A stretch of 64,000 nucleotides of DNA from Coprinellus micaceus (lineage: Eukaryota > Basidiomycota > Agaricomycetes > Agaricales > Psathyrellaceae). A model generated the notes under the pieces. That model ran no database searches and was not told the origin of the DNA. It worked only from the letters and a program-made list of their open reading frames with translations. The stretch lies in NCBI GenBank assembly GCA_951394405.1, contig OX596335.1, positions 62,001-126,000 of the forward strand, written 5' to 3'. The position numbers and the translations under genes are program-made. This document shows, in pieces, positions 12,801-25,125 of the stretch; within the stretch, counting starts at the first letter, position 1; every line of letters begins with the position of its first letter.

Positions 12801-13314
12801 GCGGAGACTCGGAGGCTTTGGCGGTAGACATTGAGTCATCCCCGTTGACAACTAAGCTTCGAAGCTTGCGGTTTCCCCAATGCATACATATAACGTCCCA
12901 GTCCAAGGACATGATTAGTTGTATTTTACCCTGGTCTCTGCTTCGACTGCGAACGTAATCACGCAATGGTGTTTAAGCGCCCAAACCCGGGGCCAATGTC
13001 CATGCCCAGGCCCAGCCTCTTGGCCTGCGAACTCGGATCACTTTTCGGGTCGGTTGCACTCGGCGTTTGATTTGGCGAGCTCTCGGCTTAACCTGGGTTT
13101 CCTCTTCCACACATCCACGAGTGACCACCACCGCTGCTTGGGGCGCCAAGGTTGCCAGATCGCGGTACTGGAGGTGTAGCGGTGTCGAAGAAGGGCGCAC
13201 CAAGTGGTTCAATCTCTTGGGCCTTAGGTAAGAGACCTCCCTGTCCCTTATCTCCCTATCCAACGGTTCTACAGACGCAATAGCAATCGACTATCCGACG
13301 TCCGGCCATTCTCA
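12801..13314. other. Intergenic, no gene seen
   Basis: Space between the membrane protein and the metacaspase. Open frames here are rich in Arg and Pro and have no recognised motif. It probably holds the metacaspase promoter and 5' untranslated region. Confidence 0.4.
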
Positions 13315-15689
13315 ATGGCTTCCAGCTCAAGGCCACCTCGCAGTGCCCCACCTCCGTTGAAACTAGACCTCGGCCGTCAAAGGCTCCTCATGTACGTCTC
13401 AGATTGTGGTCTCTGTACTTCACAAGGCCTGTCGCCCCTATATCCGGCGTATTGACCATTCATCCATCCAGTGGTCCCGATGATCCCCTGCCCAAGTCAG
13501 TCTAACAATGCCCAACCGTACCCCAACCCCGTCTCAAGGCCGCATCTCGACGTCCTGTCGCTATTGGTGCACGAACGAGAAGGTTCTACCCTCGACCGAA
13601 GGCCGTCATGGTCATTCCTATCTACGACGAAGAGGAGGTTGCGCTGCTGGGTTCGACTGCTATTCCCCACGTAGCTCACTCTAGTACTCCATACGGTACG
13701 TACGAGCTCGCTCTGATTTCCCCAGCGGCTTCTTAACGGCATCGCATTGGTTCTTCAGCCCCTCCAGGGCGACCGCCCGACCGGGTCCAGTCGCCTGAGC
13801 GTCACCAATCGCACCAACGACCACCCCGCGGCACGCACAGACCCTCGAAAAGCGACGGGAAGATCGACTTCCCACCAGCCTATCAGCACCCAAGCCCTAT
13901 TACGCCCCTCTTCGACCACGATCTCCTACAGCCACCACCTCGCCCCGGAACGCAGCAGGTCCGCCCGTCCGCCTCGTCCCCAGCGCTCAATAGCGGTCGC
14001 CCTCCTCTCTCCCCCGCGAGAACATCTTCGGGGAACCATATCCTTCAACACATGAAAGAACGACACGAAGCCTTCCACGAAGCGATTCGTAATTACTTCA
14101 AGGTCCTTCCCCCGAGTCCGCATGTTTGTAGGAGCCACTGTTCGGGGAGGAAGAGAGCTGTTTGCGTGAGTCTTTTTGGGCGCTCCGTTGTCAAATTGCT
14201 GGTTAACGTCCTCACGTCCAGATTGGAATCAACTACATCGGCCAGAAGCACGAGCTGCAGGGGTGCGCGAACGATGCGAGGAACATGAGAGAGTTCTTGA
14301 TCCGTACGTCCTCCCTTGCTCCGCATTCTCTGAAGCAGCTTCTAATCAACGACGAACCGCCCTACCCCTCCACACCCGTTACCATTTCACGCACGCATCC
14401 GATACACGTCCCCACAGAGCAGTACCACTTCCCACCTACCGAAATTCTACTCCTCACCGACGACGATCGCCACAACATCATGCCCACCCGGGAGGAGATG
14501 TTCAAGGCGATGGCATGGCTCGTGAACGACGCGAATAAGGACGACTCCTTGTTCTTCCATTGTGCGTTTTTCTTCCCATACCTCGAGCTCCTGCGCTGAC
14601 GCTCGCGACCGCCCCCGATCAGATTCAGGACATGGGGGACAGGTGCCCAACGAGGATGGGCGCGAACTCGACGGGATGGACGAAGGTGCGTCCTGTTCCG
14701 TTAACTAATTGTCTATATTCCACTCGACGCTAAATGATGTTGTTTCCTCTCTGAAGATATCTTCCCTGTCGATGCCGCTGACGCAGGCGATATCATTGAC
14801 GACCACCTCCACGAGGCGCTCGTCGAACCGCTACCTCCCGGGTGTCGGCTAACAGTACGCTCCATCTTACCTGAGCCCTCACATTATTCGATCTGATACC
14901 CTTTCTGAGTAGGCAGTATTCGACGTGCGTGTGTGCGCAGTCTCGCATCCTCGGCCACGGTGACTCTAACAGTAGCTCGCAGTCCTGTCACTCTGGGACC
15001 GTCCTAGGTGCATCTCTACCCACTTCCCAGCCCAGTTGAGCAGCTCACGATGTTCCCCCTAGACCTTCCATACATCGTACGCCCCACCCCTGATTATGAT
15101 CGCGGCCTCAGATCGAATTCTAATCTCATCCTAGCACTCCGCCCATGGTCGCCTTCGCAGCATATCCCATATCACAAAGCGGGTGAGGAAGAGAGGGGCC
15201 CTGGACAGCGCCGACGTGGTCAGTTCCTCTCGCGTCCTCCAGTCCACAAATACAAACGCTGATGGCGACGAATGTAGATATGTTTCTCTGCCTGCAAAGA
15301 CGACGAGACCTCTGCCGATACGTTCAACGGGGGCGCAGCAGTTGGGGCGATGAGCTACGTACGTCCGGGGTTCCAGCTCGCCGGGGAAGGCTTCTGATCT
15401 ATCTCTGTTTATCTGTTGCATGTAGGCCTTCATTCAAGCTCTAGGTATGTTCTCCAGACCCCGTTCATCTCGCGCCCCCCGAATTGACCCATCACCGCAG
15501 AGCAAGACCCGCACCAGACCTACGACGAGCTCCTCACGCATCTACGGGAGACGTTGATTCCGAAGTATCAGCAGAAGGCGCAGATCAGCTGTACTCTACC
15601 CTTGGTGAGGGTCCTCCCTTGATTTTCGTCGACTTTAGCCTGACGAAGGTTACGCGATCCAGGAACTGGAGAAGCAGTTTACGCTCTGA
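13315..15689 (+). CDS. Metacaspase (type I, peptidase C14B)
   Basis: Cysteine protease of the metacaspase family, which cleaves after Arg or Lys and is linked to stress and cell-death responses. The prodomain (about 13747-14050) is rich in Pro, Gln and Ser (PPPRPGTQQVRPSASSP). The catalytic domain starts at about 14220 with IGINYIGQKHELQGCANDAR. The catalytic His lies in HYSGHGGQVPNEDG, rebuilt over an intron at 14564-14622. The catalytic Cys lies in AVFDSCHSGTVLDLPYI, rebuilt over introns at 14915-14982 and 15008-15059. CKDDETSADTFNGGAAVGAM follows at about 15297, then a helix with YDELLTHLRETLIPKYQQKA. Both catalytic residues are present, so the enzyme should be active. The 5' end is uncertain: ATG 13315 (MASSSRPPRSAPPPLKL) is my best start. 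The 3' end is either 15689, using a last intron that gives ELEKQFTL, or 15621 without it. Confidence 0.88.
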
Positions 15690-16361
15690 ATACGAGTAGA
15701 ACGTATCGCCAAACTCAGTGTAATACCATAGCCACAAGCACGTTAATTCTAGCACACCTGCTGACAGGTGAGCGCCGAGTATGAAACCCTGCGTCCTTCC
15801 CCAAACGTGTTGCGCTTTCATAAGTTGTTTGGTTCTATCTTTGAATTAACTATGACTGGCCTCTGGCTCGTGCCACTAATCCCCCTGGAAACCATGAAAC
15901 ACGAACGGAGGGTCGGCGCCTATCACCCCTCGTCGATCGAGAAGATCATTCCAGCCCTTTGCTCGCTAATCCTACACCAATCATAGCTTGGAATAGATGA
16001 AGCACTGCCATTTTACCCGGAGTCTGGAGGGAACTTGGACATGGTCGCCGATCTTTTTTTCCAGCGCTGATTAAGTGGGTGCTCCAAGCGCTCCCTCACC
16101 CGTGGGCGCCGACGGGCGCTGCATCCTGAATAGGGAATAATAGGCGAGGCAGGCGGTGTGCATCACTTTCAATGCTTCGAAACACGGTTCACATGTACAT
16201 ACCCATTGCGGTTCACAGATGTCTCCGAGTTTAGCGTCGGACGCATGTCATGGGCCGTCCTCTCGGCGTTCGAACCTCGTGAGGTTAAGCTCGGGAATCA
16301 GGATAGATAAAGTGCATGGGTGAGACGGCGGTGTTGGTCACCCTCCACGCACTCATATTCC
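15690..16361. other. Intergenic, no gene seen
   Basis: 3' flank of the metacaspase and 5' flank of DUF6533 copy 2. GTTCGAACC at about 16268 looks like a tRNA T-loop, but no matching A box or cloverleaf is found around it. Confidence 0.45.
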
Positions 16362-18082
16362 ATGGACGAGAAGACCACCCGGACGATCCTGAAGCTCCTG
16401 CCCCAGTTCCGGCTATGGCAGATCGAGGAGTACATCATGCGTGCGTATGTTTATCGATCTATTTCTGGTTAAGCTGACAGTTTCTGCCATCCTCGGCAGT
16501 CTCGAGCTATGCGGCGCTGGTACGCCTTTTCTCGCGTGCAAGTCAGTGAGAGTACGACCCTGAAAGCTATCTTCTTAGATCTACTACTATATGACGACCT
16601 TTCGGGAAGAAGTGGCTCATATCTGGCCGCAGAAGCGAACGTTGGGAAAGATTCTCTTTCTCACCACCCGATACGCGGCGATTGGCTCGATGACAGCGAT
16701 GTTGTTAAGTGAGTCGTCGCTGCACCAAAGTGGTAAGGTTGCACTAACCGACCTAAACTGTACAGCCAACTGGAGGAACTACATGGTGATCAGCATTCCA
16801 GTACGTCTTTCCTAAGCCTTCTCACTCCAACTGCGGATTGCTAATTTGAGCTCAGGGGTGCCAGGCGATAGTCTATATTCAGAACGGTTCGTACCCCTCT
16901 CCGTGATCCCTCGGTGCGCGGTGGCTGATCGGCATCTTCAGTTGTGACAGAAATATGTCGAACCTCCGCTGAGGGTGAGCGGCCTCGAAACAATCTCCTC
17001 CTTCGGCGAGAGCGGGGGTCCTGATTACCTCACTTCTTCAGCAACGCTCTGGCTCTGTCTCTACGCTCTCCTTGAAGGAAAGCGAAGATATTTCTGGATT
17101 TTGATCGTGGTGTTCCTGGTGAGTACGAGTCTATTTTCTCAATAGCGCCCACATTGATGGTGACAGAGCTTCACGATACCCATCCTCACCCTCGAGCTAC
17201 ACAATGTACTGACCCAGAAAGGTGAGAGCCTCCTTTTACTCTGCGCTTGACGGTCTTTGCTCACTCATGGCAACAGCTGTCGAAAGGTCGATCCTCGACG
17301 ACCTCCTGGGCTACCCTTGCAATTACGAGCCAGGATTACACCCCTCGCACGAATCTATAGCAAACTATATCTCGTTTGCTCGTACTGCGCGTAAGTCATG
17401 CCCGCCCTAGTTCTACGTTCCCCAAAGGTCACTCACCGCCGACCCTTTCGGTCCTAAGTGGCCCTGATTGCAGGGCTCGTGACCATTGTCAGGCGGTACC
17501 GGAAACAGAACCACAATCTCATTCGGGTCATCAAGCGAGAAGGAGGATTTTACTACATCTCCGCACTAAGTGGGTGGCGCCACCCTATTGATCTCAAAAA
17601 TGAAGCCAGCTGACCAGCCCTGCCTTCTAGTTTTCAGGTTTCTGGGCAGCATCTCGATGACTGAAGGGAGTGCGGTGAGTGTGGTGTCCATCCAGGACGC
17701 GAGCAGGATCTAAGTCCCGAGCAGATCACAGATGACTATGGTATCTTCGTCGCGTGAGTCCATCTCGCTCTCCGCTTTGACTAGAAACCTGATTTTACTT
17801 CCACACAGACTCCGGTGGCTCCTTATCTTGGTTTTCGTGGACCGCCTCCTCTTGCAAATGAGGAAGGTCGACGATCCAGGAACCCAAGCTGTCATCTCAA
17901 CCCTCATCTTCCAGCACGATAATCGGAGTGCGGATTCGACGGACTCAAGTGACCTCGATGACGAGGTCGATGATTCTGATATTCCGTCCAGTGCTAGCAC
18001 GGAAGGTAGCGATGTTAGAGGTGGAAGAGTAGAGACGGAGAAGGAGAAGGAGTTAGTAGGCGCCGGTACATCGATGGTGTAG
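16362..18082 (+). CDS. DUF6533-type seven-helix membrane protein, copy 2
   Basis: This is the best-preserved reading of the family in this window and a good reference for the other copies. ATG 16362 gives MDEKTTRTILKLLPQFRLWQ then IEEYIM. The DUF6533 block YYYMTTFREEVAHIWPQKRT with LGKILFLTTRYAAI lies at about 16582-16708. Further exons give TLWLCLYALLEGKRRYFWIL (17042), the SILDDLLGYPCNYEPGLHPS block (17284), then LIAGLVTIVRRYRKQNHNLI and VIKREGGFYYISAL (17465-17570). LRWLLILVFVDRLLLQMRKV and DDPGTQAVISTLIF follow at 17809, then a long acidic serine tail ending GAGTSMV. The alternation of hydrophobic stretches fits about seven membrane helices with a cytosolic acidic tail. The function of the family is unknown. 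N-terminal closeness to copy 5 (LLPQFxLWQIEEY in both) points to a recent common origin. Confidence 0.87.
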
Positions 18083-18906
18083 GCCATCGTCAAAAACACA
18101 CTGGATTAAAACGCGAAAATACCAGAAGCCGTTGTCTCTTGGTGGCGCCTACCCTGGTTTGTTCCTGTGGGCGTCGAAGAGGGAGCCAAGCCACCAAGGA
18201 GAGATTGTGATGCGATGACGTTGGCTTCAGAGCCTCCGCGCCGGCTCTAGTAGGAGCCGCGATAAGACAGGAGCACAGGCGAGATCGGTGTATTAATTTT
18301 CGGTGCTGAGATTGTCAAGACCAGGACAGTACTATTAGTATTGGTTCGTAGGGTAGACCATGCCATTAACCCACCCAGGAGCCTCTGCGCAATTCTCTAA
18401 TCCCAATCCCAAAACCTTTCTGAGGTCGCCCACGAGCAGTCGATCAGTTGCAACTTTGCGTGTATCTCGGGGTGATAATCTAATTGCCCCCTTGCTCGCT
18501 GATAAGCGCCGAGGGTCATTGGGCCGGCGTCGGATTTCATTAAGTGTGCGGCGGTGCCTCAGAGAAGCCCCCCTCACTTAGCATGGTGGCATGATCGGAC
18601 CGTGGGGAGGCCCACTGGGCGTACACATGCGATCGCCCTGTGTGCACACACCGCAGTCAGACATCAAGGGGTTCCCCCAGGCACCGACGCGTTTGCTTAG
18701 ACCGCATATGTCGGCTGCAGCCACATCTTTATCGAACAGTGGGTCCCCGCGTTGAATTATGCTCAAATTTTCCAGGCACGAGGACGTTCCGGCATTTTCC
18801 ACAGGACAGAAGGACGGTTGAATGGTACACACAAGTCTCGGGCACCCGGTTGGCCGTGAGGAGAGCGACCTCTTGTGTACTACCTGCTTCTTATGATCTA
18901 GGAGGA
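18083..18906. other. Intergenic, no gene seen
   Basis: 3' flank of copy 2 and upstream region of copy 3. Short open frames only, none with recognisable features. Confidence 0.45.
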
Positions 18907-18913
18907 TATATAT
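18907..18913 (+). promoter_or_regulatory. TATA box of DUF6533 copy 3
   Basis: TATATATCTT starts exactly 59 bases before the ATG at 18966. The same ten bases occur at the same distance before copy 7 at 63831, so the core promoter was duplicated together with the gene. Confidence 0.65.
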
Positions 18914-18965
18914 CTTGAGTAATGTTAGTAAGAGTCTGCATCGCCTCCTCATCCTCCTCCCCACC

Positions 18966-20606
18966 ATGGACTCCGAGATTATTGCAGAGATTACAGCCAT
19001 GGTACCCATGTATCAGGCTTGGCAGATCCTGCAGTTTACTCAGCGTACGCACGATAGCGCAATACTCTCGCATTATGCGCTAACGCTATGTTTTCCACGA
19101 TATGGTCGATTGTAGTGGCCGCCTTCACTGCTCTGGTGCGTACCGCTTGTGCTCCCAATCCCCTATATCCTATGAGCAGCTTCTACGATAAATAATCTAA
19201 TACTTTTATAACCTAGTTCTATCACTACGCTCTCACATTCGACGACGAGGTATCTCAAATTTGGCCCCAGCCGACGTGGAAAATGGGGAAGATTCTCTTC
19301 GTTGCGACGCGATACAGCGCCATTATATACATGGTCCACCTTTTGCTCTGTAAGTCCTTCCATCCGCGAAGTCCCTTCAGCACGACTGACCTTTTCCATC
19401 AGTAAACTGGCCTCACCGAGCTAATATCGGCGTCCCTGTGTGTGATACTTCTTCACCGACGCATTGTTGTCTCAAACTTACCTTAGGCTTGCGAAGCACT
19501 CGGTATGACTATGAATGGTTGGTCGCTTCGCACCACACCCCTCTATCAGTGACTGAGTTTCTCCTCTTATATCTCCTAGTGGCTGGCATGTTTTCACGAT
19601 TATTCGCTGAAGGTGTGTGACAACACTCTTTGTCCCCAGAAATACCGCACCCCGTTTCACGCTGACGAACCGGGTAGGAACGCTCTGGCTCTGTCTCTAC
19701 GCCCTCCTTGGAGGCAAGCCAAAGTATTTCTGCTTCCTGGTAATCACGTTCTTGGTGTGTGGAGTCCATGATTGCTGGAGGCGTGGTACTGACCCCATGT
19801 CGTACAGGCATTTGCCATTCCCGCAAATACACTAAACGCCCTGGATATGATGAGTCAACGAGGTCGGTCTTGATAGTGGAAAAATCGATCCAAATCCCAA
19901 CTATCACTTACCACACATCTTAGCGATTCCTCAGAATGCTCTCGACCTCCTCCTTGGATACCCCTGCAACTTCCTTCCACCTCAGCGACCCGACCTCAGC
20001 GCGATTAGCTCGTACATCGTCTTCGCACGAACGAGCTTAGTGCTCCTCGTCGGGTTTGTCACACTGTTTGTGCGTTATCGGAAGCAAAACCACAACCTCA
20101 TCAAGGTCATCCGGCGCGAGGGAGGGCTTTACTATATGTCGAGCTTGAGTGAGTCGCATTTCTCCCTTTCTGTCACAAGCAAGGTTTCTCAACATATCGC
20201 TGAATTTAGTCATTATGTTTTTCTGGTGCTTGACGTCGACACCACGCACTCCGGTAAGTTAGGCTGGCAAGAATTCCGAGTTAAAGACCTATGTCCTGAA
20301 AGCACGGCACGACAGGTACCAGACAACTACAGTATCCTTTGGTCGTTGAAACACTTAGTCCTCAACGTCTTCGCAGACCGGCTCCTCCTCAAAATGAAGA
20401 AGGTAGACGATCGGAGCACACAGGCGGTAATTTCCACCCTCGTCTTCGACCATGACGGCCAGTCTAGCTCTTCCTTTGATGGACCAGCCGACTCCTCAGG
20501 CGGGCTCTATACGGATCCGAGCGATGTACCTCCCCACGGGCAAGCAGGAAAAGAGCCTGTTGTGGACACCTCGGAGAAGGTGATGGGGAAGCGCGCGGAG
20601 GTGTAG
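18966..20606 (+). CDS. DUF6533-type seven-helix membrane protein, copy 3
   Basis: The start is ATG 18966 with the context CCACC before it: MDSEIIAEITAMVPMYQAWQ. The family block FYHYALTFDDEVSQIWPQ with MGKILFVATRY is at about 19218-19345. TLWLCLYALLGGKPKYF follows at 19682, NALDLLLGYPCNFLPPQRPD at 19934, then LLVGFVTLFVRYRKQNHNLI and VIRREGGLYYMSSL (20044-20150). LKHLVLNVFADRLLLKMKKV at 20347 precedes an acidic tail ending KRAEV. Topology and length match the other copies. The stretch 19450-19620, between the second and third helices, is harder to splice than in copy 2, so its exon edges are uncertain. Its first exon is nearly the same as that of copy 7. Confidence 0.82.
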
Positions 20607-20983
20607 CGCCCTGATTAATAGTAGCGCCTTGATTCCCTGATAACGGTAAGAAACCTGGTTGAATTTGTCTTCGTAGAGATTTATGTATTTCGCTCAGGAC
20701 GCGTAGAGGCTTACGATTGGAGAGAGAATGTATGACGGGGAGATAGGTCACCTGGCAACTGGATTAACTTTCATGCGCCTTGAGCTACAACACTCCCACA
20801 CCCAACTTCGACGCTTCCACTTCCACTCCTACATATAAATGCACTTCGCGTTCTGCGATTAAGCCTTGGAGACTTTTTAGCTGCTAAAGCGCTTGGCCGT
20901 TTCCTTGGCGTGGAGACTCGATATAAATCGGAGGGTCTGTGGTTCTCCCCTTGCACTGCGGTACCTCCCTGCCCCCGCACACG
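20607..20983 (+). promoter_or_regulatory. Promoter region of the first dienelactone hydrolase gene
   Basis: Two TATAAAT boxes are present, at 20834-20840 and 20922-20928. The second is about 60 bases before the ATG at 20984 and is the more usual distance in this window. No gene is seen in the interval. Confidence 0.5.
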
Positions 20984-22236
20984 ATGAAGTTTTCAGCCTT
21001 TCTTACCTCCCTCTCCTTCACACTCCCTTCCATTCTCGCTGTCCCTCATGACCACTCCTCTTCACCTGTACTGGCAGGTCCCATTGGTCCGGACTGTATC
21101 ACAGGCGTTACTTATGAGGGAAGAGAAGTCGGAAACAATGTTACAATCGCTGGAGTCCCAACCTACGTCTCGCTCCCTTCCCCTGAGCCTGAGGAAGGCG
21201 CGCCAAAGAAAGTTATCCTCTTTTTCAGTGACGTATACAGTGCATTCCACATGAACAACATGCTCCTTCAGGACTGGTTCGCTAGTCAAGGTGAGTGACG
21301 GCGAGTCGTGAATCCGTTCGCACTAACTACTCTATGGACAATCAGGATTCTATGTCGCGGGCCTTGACTACTTCCTCGGGGACCCCATCCAAGCGCACGA
21401 TGGGGAGCCAGGTTTCAACCAGGCTGCATGGCTCGCAAAGTCACAGAAGCAAGCCGAGGAGGCCTTGCCAAAGTGGCTCGAGGCTGTGAGGACGACTTAC
21501 GGTATGTGCACGTGGACCCGACCAACCGCGAAGACTAATCACCGTGAACGACCCAGGTCCTGATGCAAAGTATGGAGCGGTTGGTGGGTCATCCCTCGGA
21601 TGAACTCGCCCACATTCGACTGAATGGCCTGCAGGATATTGCTTCGGAGGACCTTACGCCTTGCAGATTGCAGCCACGGACAATGTTGTCGCCAGTACGT
21701 CCCGTCCCACGTCGCATTTTGAACGACTTTGAGTGCTCACCAACCTTTTGCTCACTCTCCCCACATAGGCGCTTTCGCACACCCCGCGTTCCTCACTGAA
21801 AGTGATTTCGCTAAAATCACGAGTGCGTGCTGCATGCTACCCACTGGTGCACGACGCTGATAACGGGACACCCCCCAGAACCGCTCCTATTGTCTTGCGC
21901 TGGTGAGCCCTCGCGCAGCCTTGATATGGGTACCCAACTCTAACGGGGTCCCTTGCAGAGACGGACAGCACATTCCCTAGAACTTCCCTCTACCGAGCCA
22001 CTGATATTCTCGCCCAGGGTAAGAAGAAATATCATGTCCAGGTATTCTCCGGCGTATCGCACGGCTTTGCGACTCGTGCTGATCCTAACGATCCCAATGC
22101 TCGTGAGTTTGCCTACCCTGCGGTACATGACCTATCGCTCACCCAGTCCGTGGGCTACAATGTAGTGTGGGCTAAAGAACAGTCAGCCCGAAGTGTAGTG
22201 GAGTGGTTCAACCGATTCGGAAACTCAACCTCGTAG
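20984..22236 (+). CDS. Secreted dienelactone hydrolase family protein, copy A
   Basis: Alpha/beta hydrolase of the dienelactone hydrolase family (carboxymethylenebutenolidase-like), expected to open lactone rings or act as an esterase. ATG 20984 begins the signal peptide MKFSAFLTSLSFTLPSILA. The conserved start of the domain is SSPVLAGPIGPDCITGVTYE, followed by VILFFSDVYSAF. LDYFLGDPIQAHDGEPGFNQ lies at about 21364-21423. The nucleophile Cys is in GYCFGGPYALQ, formed across an intron at 21584-21640. The acid is in ETDSTFP (21959). The catalytic His is in VFSGVSHGFATRADP (22040). The end is KEQSARSVVEWFNRFGNSTS. The triad Cys-Asp-His is complete. About six introns. The signal peptide makes this a secreted member, whereas the classical bacterial enzyme is cytosolic. 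A second copy lies 380 bases downstream in the same direction. Confidence 0.9.
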
Positions 22237-22614
22237 ACGGTAGCTTCGTCTATCTCTTCTACTATGTGTGTATTTATTTCAGCTATGGAACGGCGGCCGA
22301 TGCGGCGTTGCGCCTTCGATTCACGCGTGACCGCTTCTCAGACCCCGCTCAGCTTCCATCTCTTGGGTCACTTGTGTGGTGCTTCGATACTATTCGATGA
22401 CTTCTCAAAAGGCCTTATCTAGTTACTATCAACCGTTAGATTCTCGGGTTTAACGAGCGAACGATGAGCGCACATGCCTATTAAGAGTCAATGTTCCCAT
22501 TACGGCCATAGCAGCGGTTGCTCGGCTGACGGGGACAATATTCGCCATAAACAAGCGAATTATCCCTCTGCCGACTGAATTCGTCTCCTTACCCCTTCCT
22601 TGCGTACACTCACC
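22237..22614. other. Spacer between the two dienelactone hydrolase genes
   Basis: The 378-base spacer contains no gene. I see no strong TATA box within 100 bases of the next ATG, unlike upstream of copy A. Confidence 0.45.
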
Positions 22615-23791
22615 ATGCGTTCGCCAACCATGCTCCTCCTCGCGTTCGTTCCGCTCTTCCATTCCCTTCTCGCACTCGCCGCGGTGACCCCACGAGACTC
22701 GGCAATCCTTGCTGGACCCATCGGGCCTGACTGCGTCGATGGAGCCAAGCACGCAGGAGATTCCAAAGGCACAAATCTCACTATTGCTGGGGTGCCCACG
22801 TACTACTCGAAGCCCTTGGAGTCATCGAAGAACATCATCCTGTTCTTCTCGGACATCTATAGCCCATTCTACATCAACAATGAGCTGTTGCAGGATTACT
22901 TCGCGGGGGAAGGTGCGCTGCTGGCCTGAATGGCGGGGTAGGCCCCATGCTGACTTGCAGTTTTACACAGGGTACCACGTCCTCGGAATCGACTACTTCT
23001 TCGGCGACCCCGTCCAAGCGCACGATGGCGAACCTGGGTTCAACCAGGCCGCATGGATCGAGAAGTCGAGGAAGCAAGCAGCTGAATCGCTTCCCAAGTG
23101 GATTGAAGCCGTCCAGGAGCAATACGGCTCGGACGCCAAGTATACTGCCGTAGGTGCGCCACCGAATATTACGCTACGTCGAATGGCGTGCTTAGAGTAT
23201 GAACTCAGAGCTGATGGTGTACTCACAGGGTATTGCTTCGGAGGACCCTATGTGTTGGAGATCTCCGCCACGGATAAGGTGGTCGCGGGTGCGTGACTCT
23301 TTTCTGGCGCTTGAATAGCGATGCTCAACAAAGATTCGGAAGGCGCCTTCGCCCACCCGTCCGGTTTGACCGAGGATCACTTCCAAAACCTGACCAGTAC
23401 GTCGAATAATCCTCCCCCTTGACGACCCCAAGCTGACGACCTCGTCCACCCTTTCAGAGCCGCTACTGCTATCAACAGCTGGTCAGTCTACCCACCTCCA
23501 GCCCAAGGGGAAGTATTACTCACAACGAAGCAGAGAACGATGGCGCCTTCCCTACCGCGTCACGCAACCGGGCCGTTGATATCCTCGCTACGAAGAAAGC
23601 CAAGTATCACGTCCAAGTCTTCTCTGGCGTGTCTCACGGATTCGCCACGCGCGCAGATCTTTCTGACGAGAATGCAGGTAAGGCAGGCGCACATCTTCCA
23701 CCCGAATCAGACTAATTCGCCCTTGGTAGTCTGGGCAAAGGAGCAGTCGGCAAGGGGTGTCGTCGAGTGGTTCAACCGATTCAGCAAGTAA
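22615..23791 (+). CDS. Secreted dienelactone hydrolase family protein, copy B
   Basis: Tandem paralogue of the gene at 20984. ATG 22615 has the good context CACTCACC and starts a signal peptide (MRSPTMLLLAFVPLFHSLLA). The domain begins SAILAGPIGPDCVDGAKHAG. IDYFFGDPVQAHDGEPGFNQ lies at about 22990-23050. The nucleophile is in GYCFGGPYVLEISATDKVVA at 23229, after an intron from about 23153. The acid residue is in the short exon ENDGAFPT (23535) and the catalytic His in VFSGVSHGFATRADL (23619). The end is KEQSARGVVEWFNRFSK. All three catalytic residues are present; the acid motif is END here and ETD in copy A. Exon positions match copy A, so the pair arose by tandem duplication. Confidence 0.9.
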
Positions 23792-25125
23792 GCCTGAGGG
23801 TATAGGCGGCCGTGGAGAGCTCTTTCAATATCAGAAAGGAACTTTATAGCCTCGTATGTGTTTCTGGAGGTCGATTGAAGGGGTTTGGGAACGGCGCCAT
23901 GGCGGTCACAGAACAAGATTGACAGCCGTTGTCCAAATCCCGAAGTTAGTCCGACCAGGTTTGCTGATGCTTGCGTCTGTTACTTGTCAAAGGCCTTGAC
24001 ATACATACCCGACCACTGACTCTGCGCTGTTGCTTGTTACATAGTACATACCCACCATCATGCTAATTGCGCCAAGTCTCCTTCTCTCGCCTGCTTCTCT
24101 CACAGGGATGCTCACTGCTCAGTCAATTTGCTGTATACCAGAGACTAGACCTCATCCGACTTCACAACCCAGTCATCCAGAGGCAGTGTCTGATTGGAAC
24201 ACAAAACCCGATGCTTTTGAAAGTTTGAAGGGATAAATCGACCGCAGATGCCCAGTGCGCAATGCACGAGCACATTGGAAAAAGGAATGTCCCCTGCGAA
24301 GACCAGAAGCTTCGTCTTAGGTGCTAGTCGACCCTCGTAACGCTACTCGTGCCATTGGAAGCTGGTCGCCGTCTTGTTTCAAGCTCACGCCGATGCCCAA
24401 CCCAACGTCGACAGAAGGGTGGGCGGAAACCGGTGTGCACCCTCTTCACCCCCTTCGAAGGTCCGGCGGCATTCTCTCTCTGTAACATACTCTGGTCGAC
24501 GGGATCGGTGTCGCGTAAATCAACAGGGCCCCCTCCTTGATCGTGTTTGATATGGGTTCATCTTTGTTCTATCGCAAAGACCTTTCCCCAGGCCGCTGCA
24601 CATTCCGTGGGTTCCCGATTTATTTCTCTTGCCTCGGGGAGGTGCCGTCGTCCTAAAGGATTACCCCACCAGGAGCGCGTTTTCTGAAACCGCTATCTGA
24701 CTGCCTAACGCCTTTTTTTACCAGCGCTTACGACAACGTTTCGTACAAAGGTCATTTTCATCATTCGTCCGACTATCAAAACGCTCCCAAGAGGACCGCT
24801 GATGTGATCCTCGGGGGCGCCCAAAGAGCGCCCAAGACTCGATCAAACACACCCTTATGCCGGCTCCTGATAGCCAGCACTCTGTAGCCCGAACGGCTTG
24901 GCCTTTCTTTGCTGAGAGCTGCGATATCTATCGGCGGCTTTGGTAGCCATCTGTCCTTGATTTCAAACAACAACTCATGAAGACGGGCATGCGCTAACAC
25001 CCCACAGTGCCTAATTCTTGGTCGACACCTCGGATTCACATATATATAAATGCTTCGATAGCAAAGATAAATGTTTACTCCGCCTCCGCCTCAAAACCCC
25101 CCACTCCTCTCAGTCACCGGCGATC
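23792..25125. other. 1.3 kb intergenic, no gene seen
   Basis: No credible gene on either strand. A TATATATAAA box at 25041-25050 lies about 80 bases before the ATG of DUF6533 copy 4 and marks its promoter. Confidence 0.5.

Noticed and set aside
16265..16285. GTTCGAACC resembling a tRNA T-loop
   Set aside because: No A box, no anticodon arm and no acceptor pairing within 100 bases on either strand.
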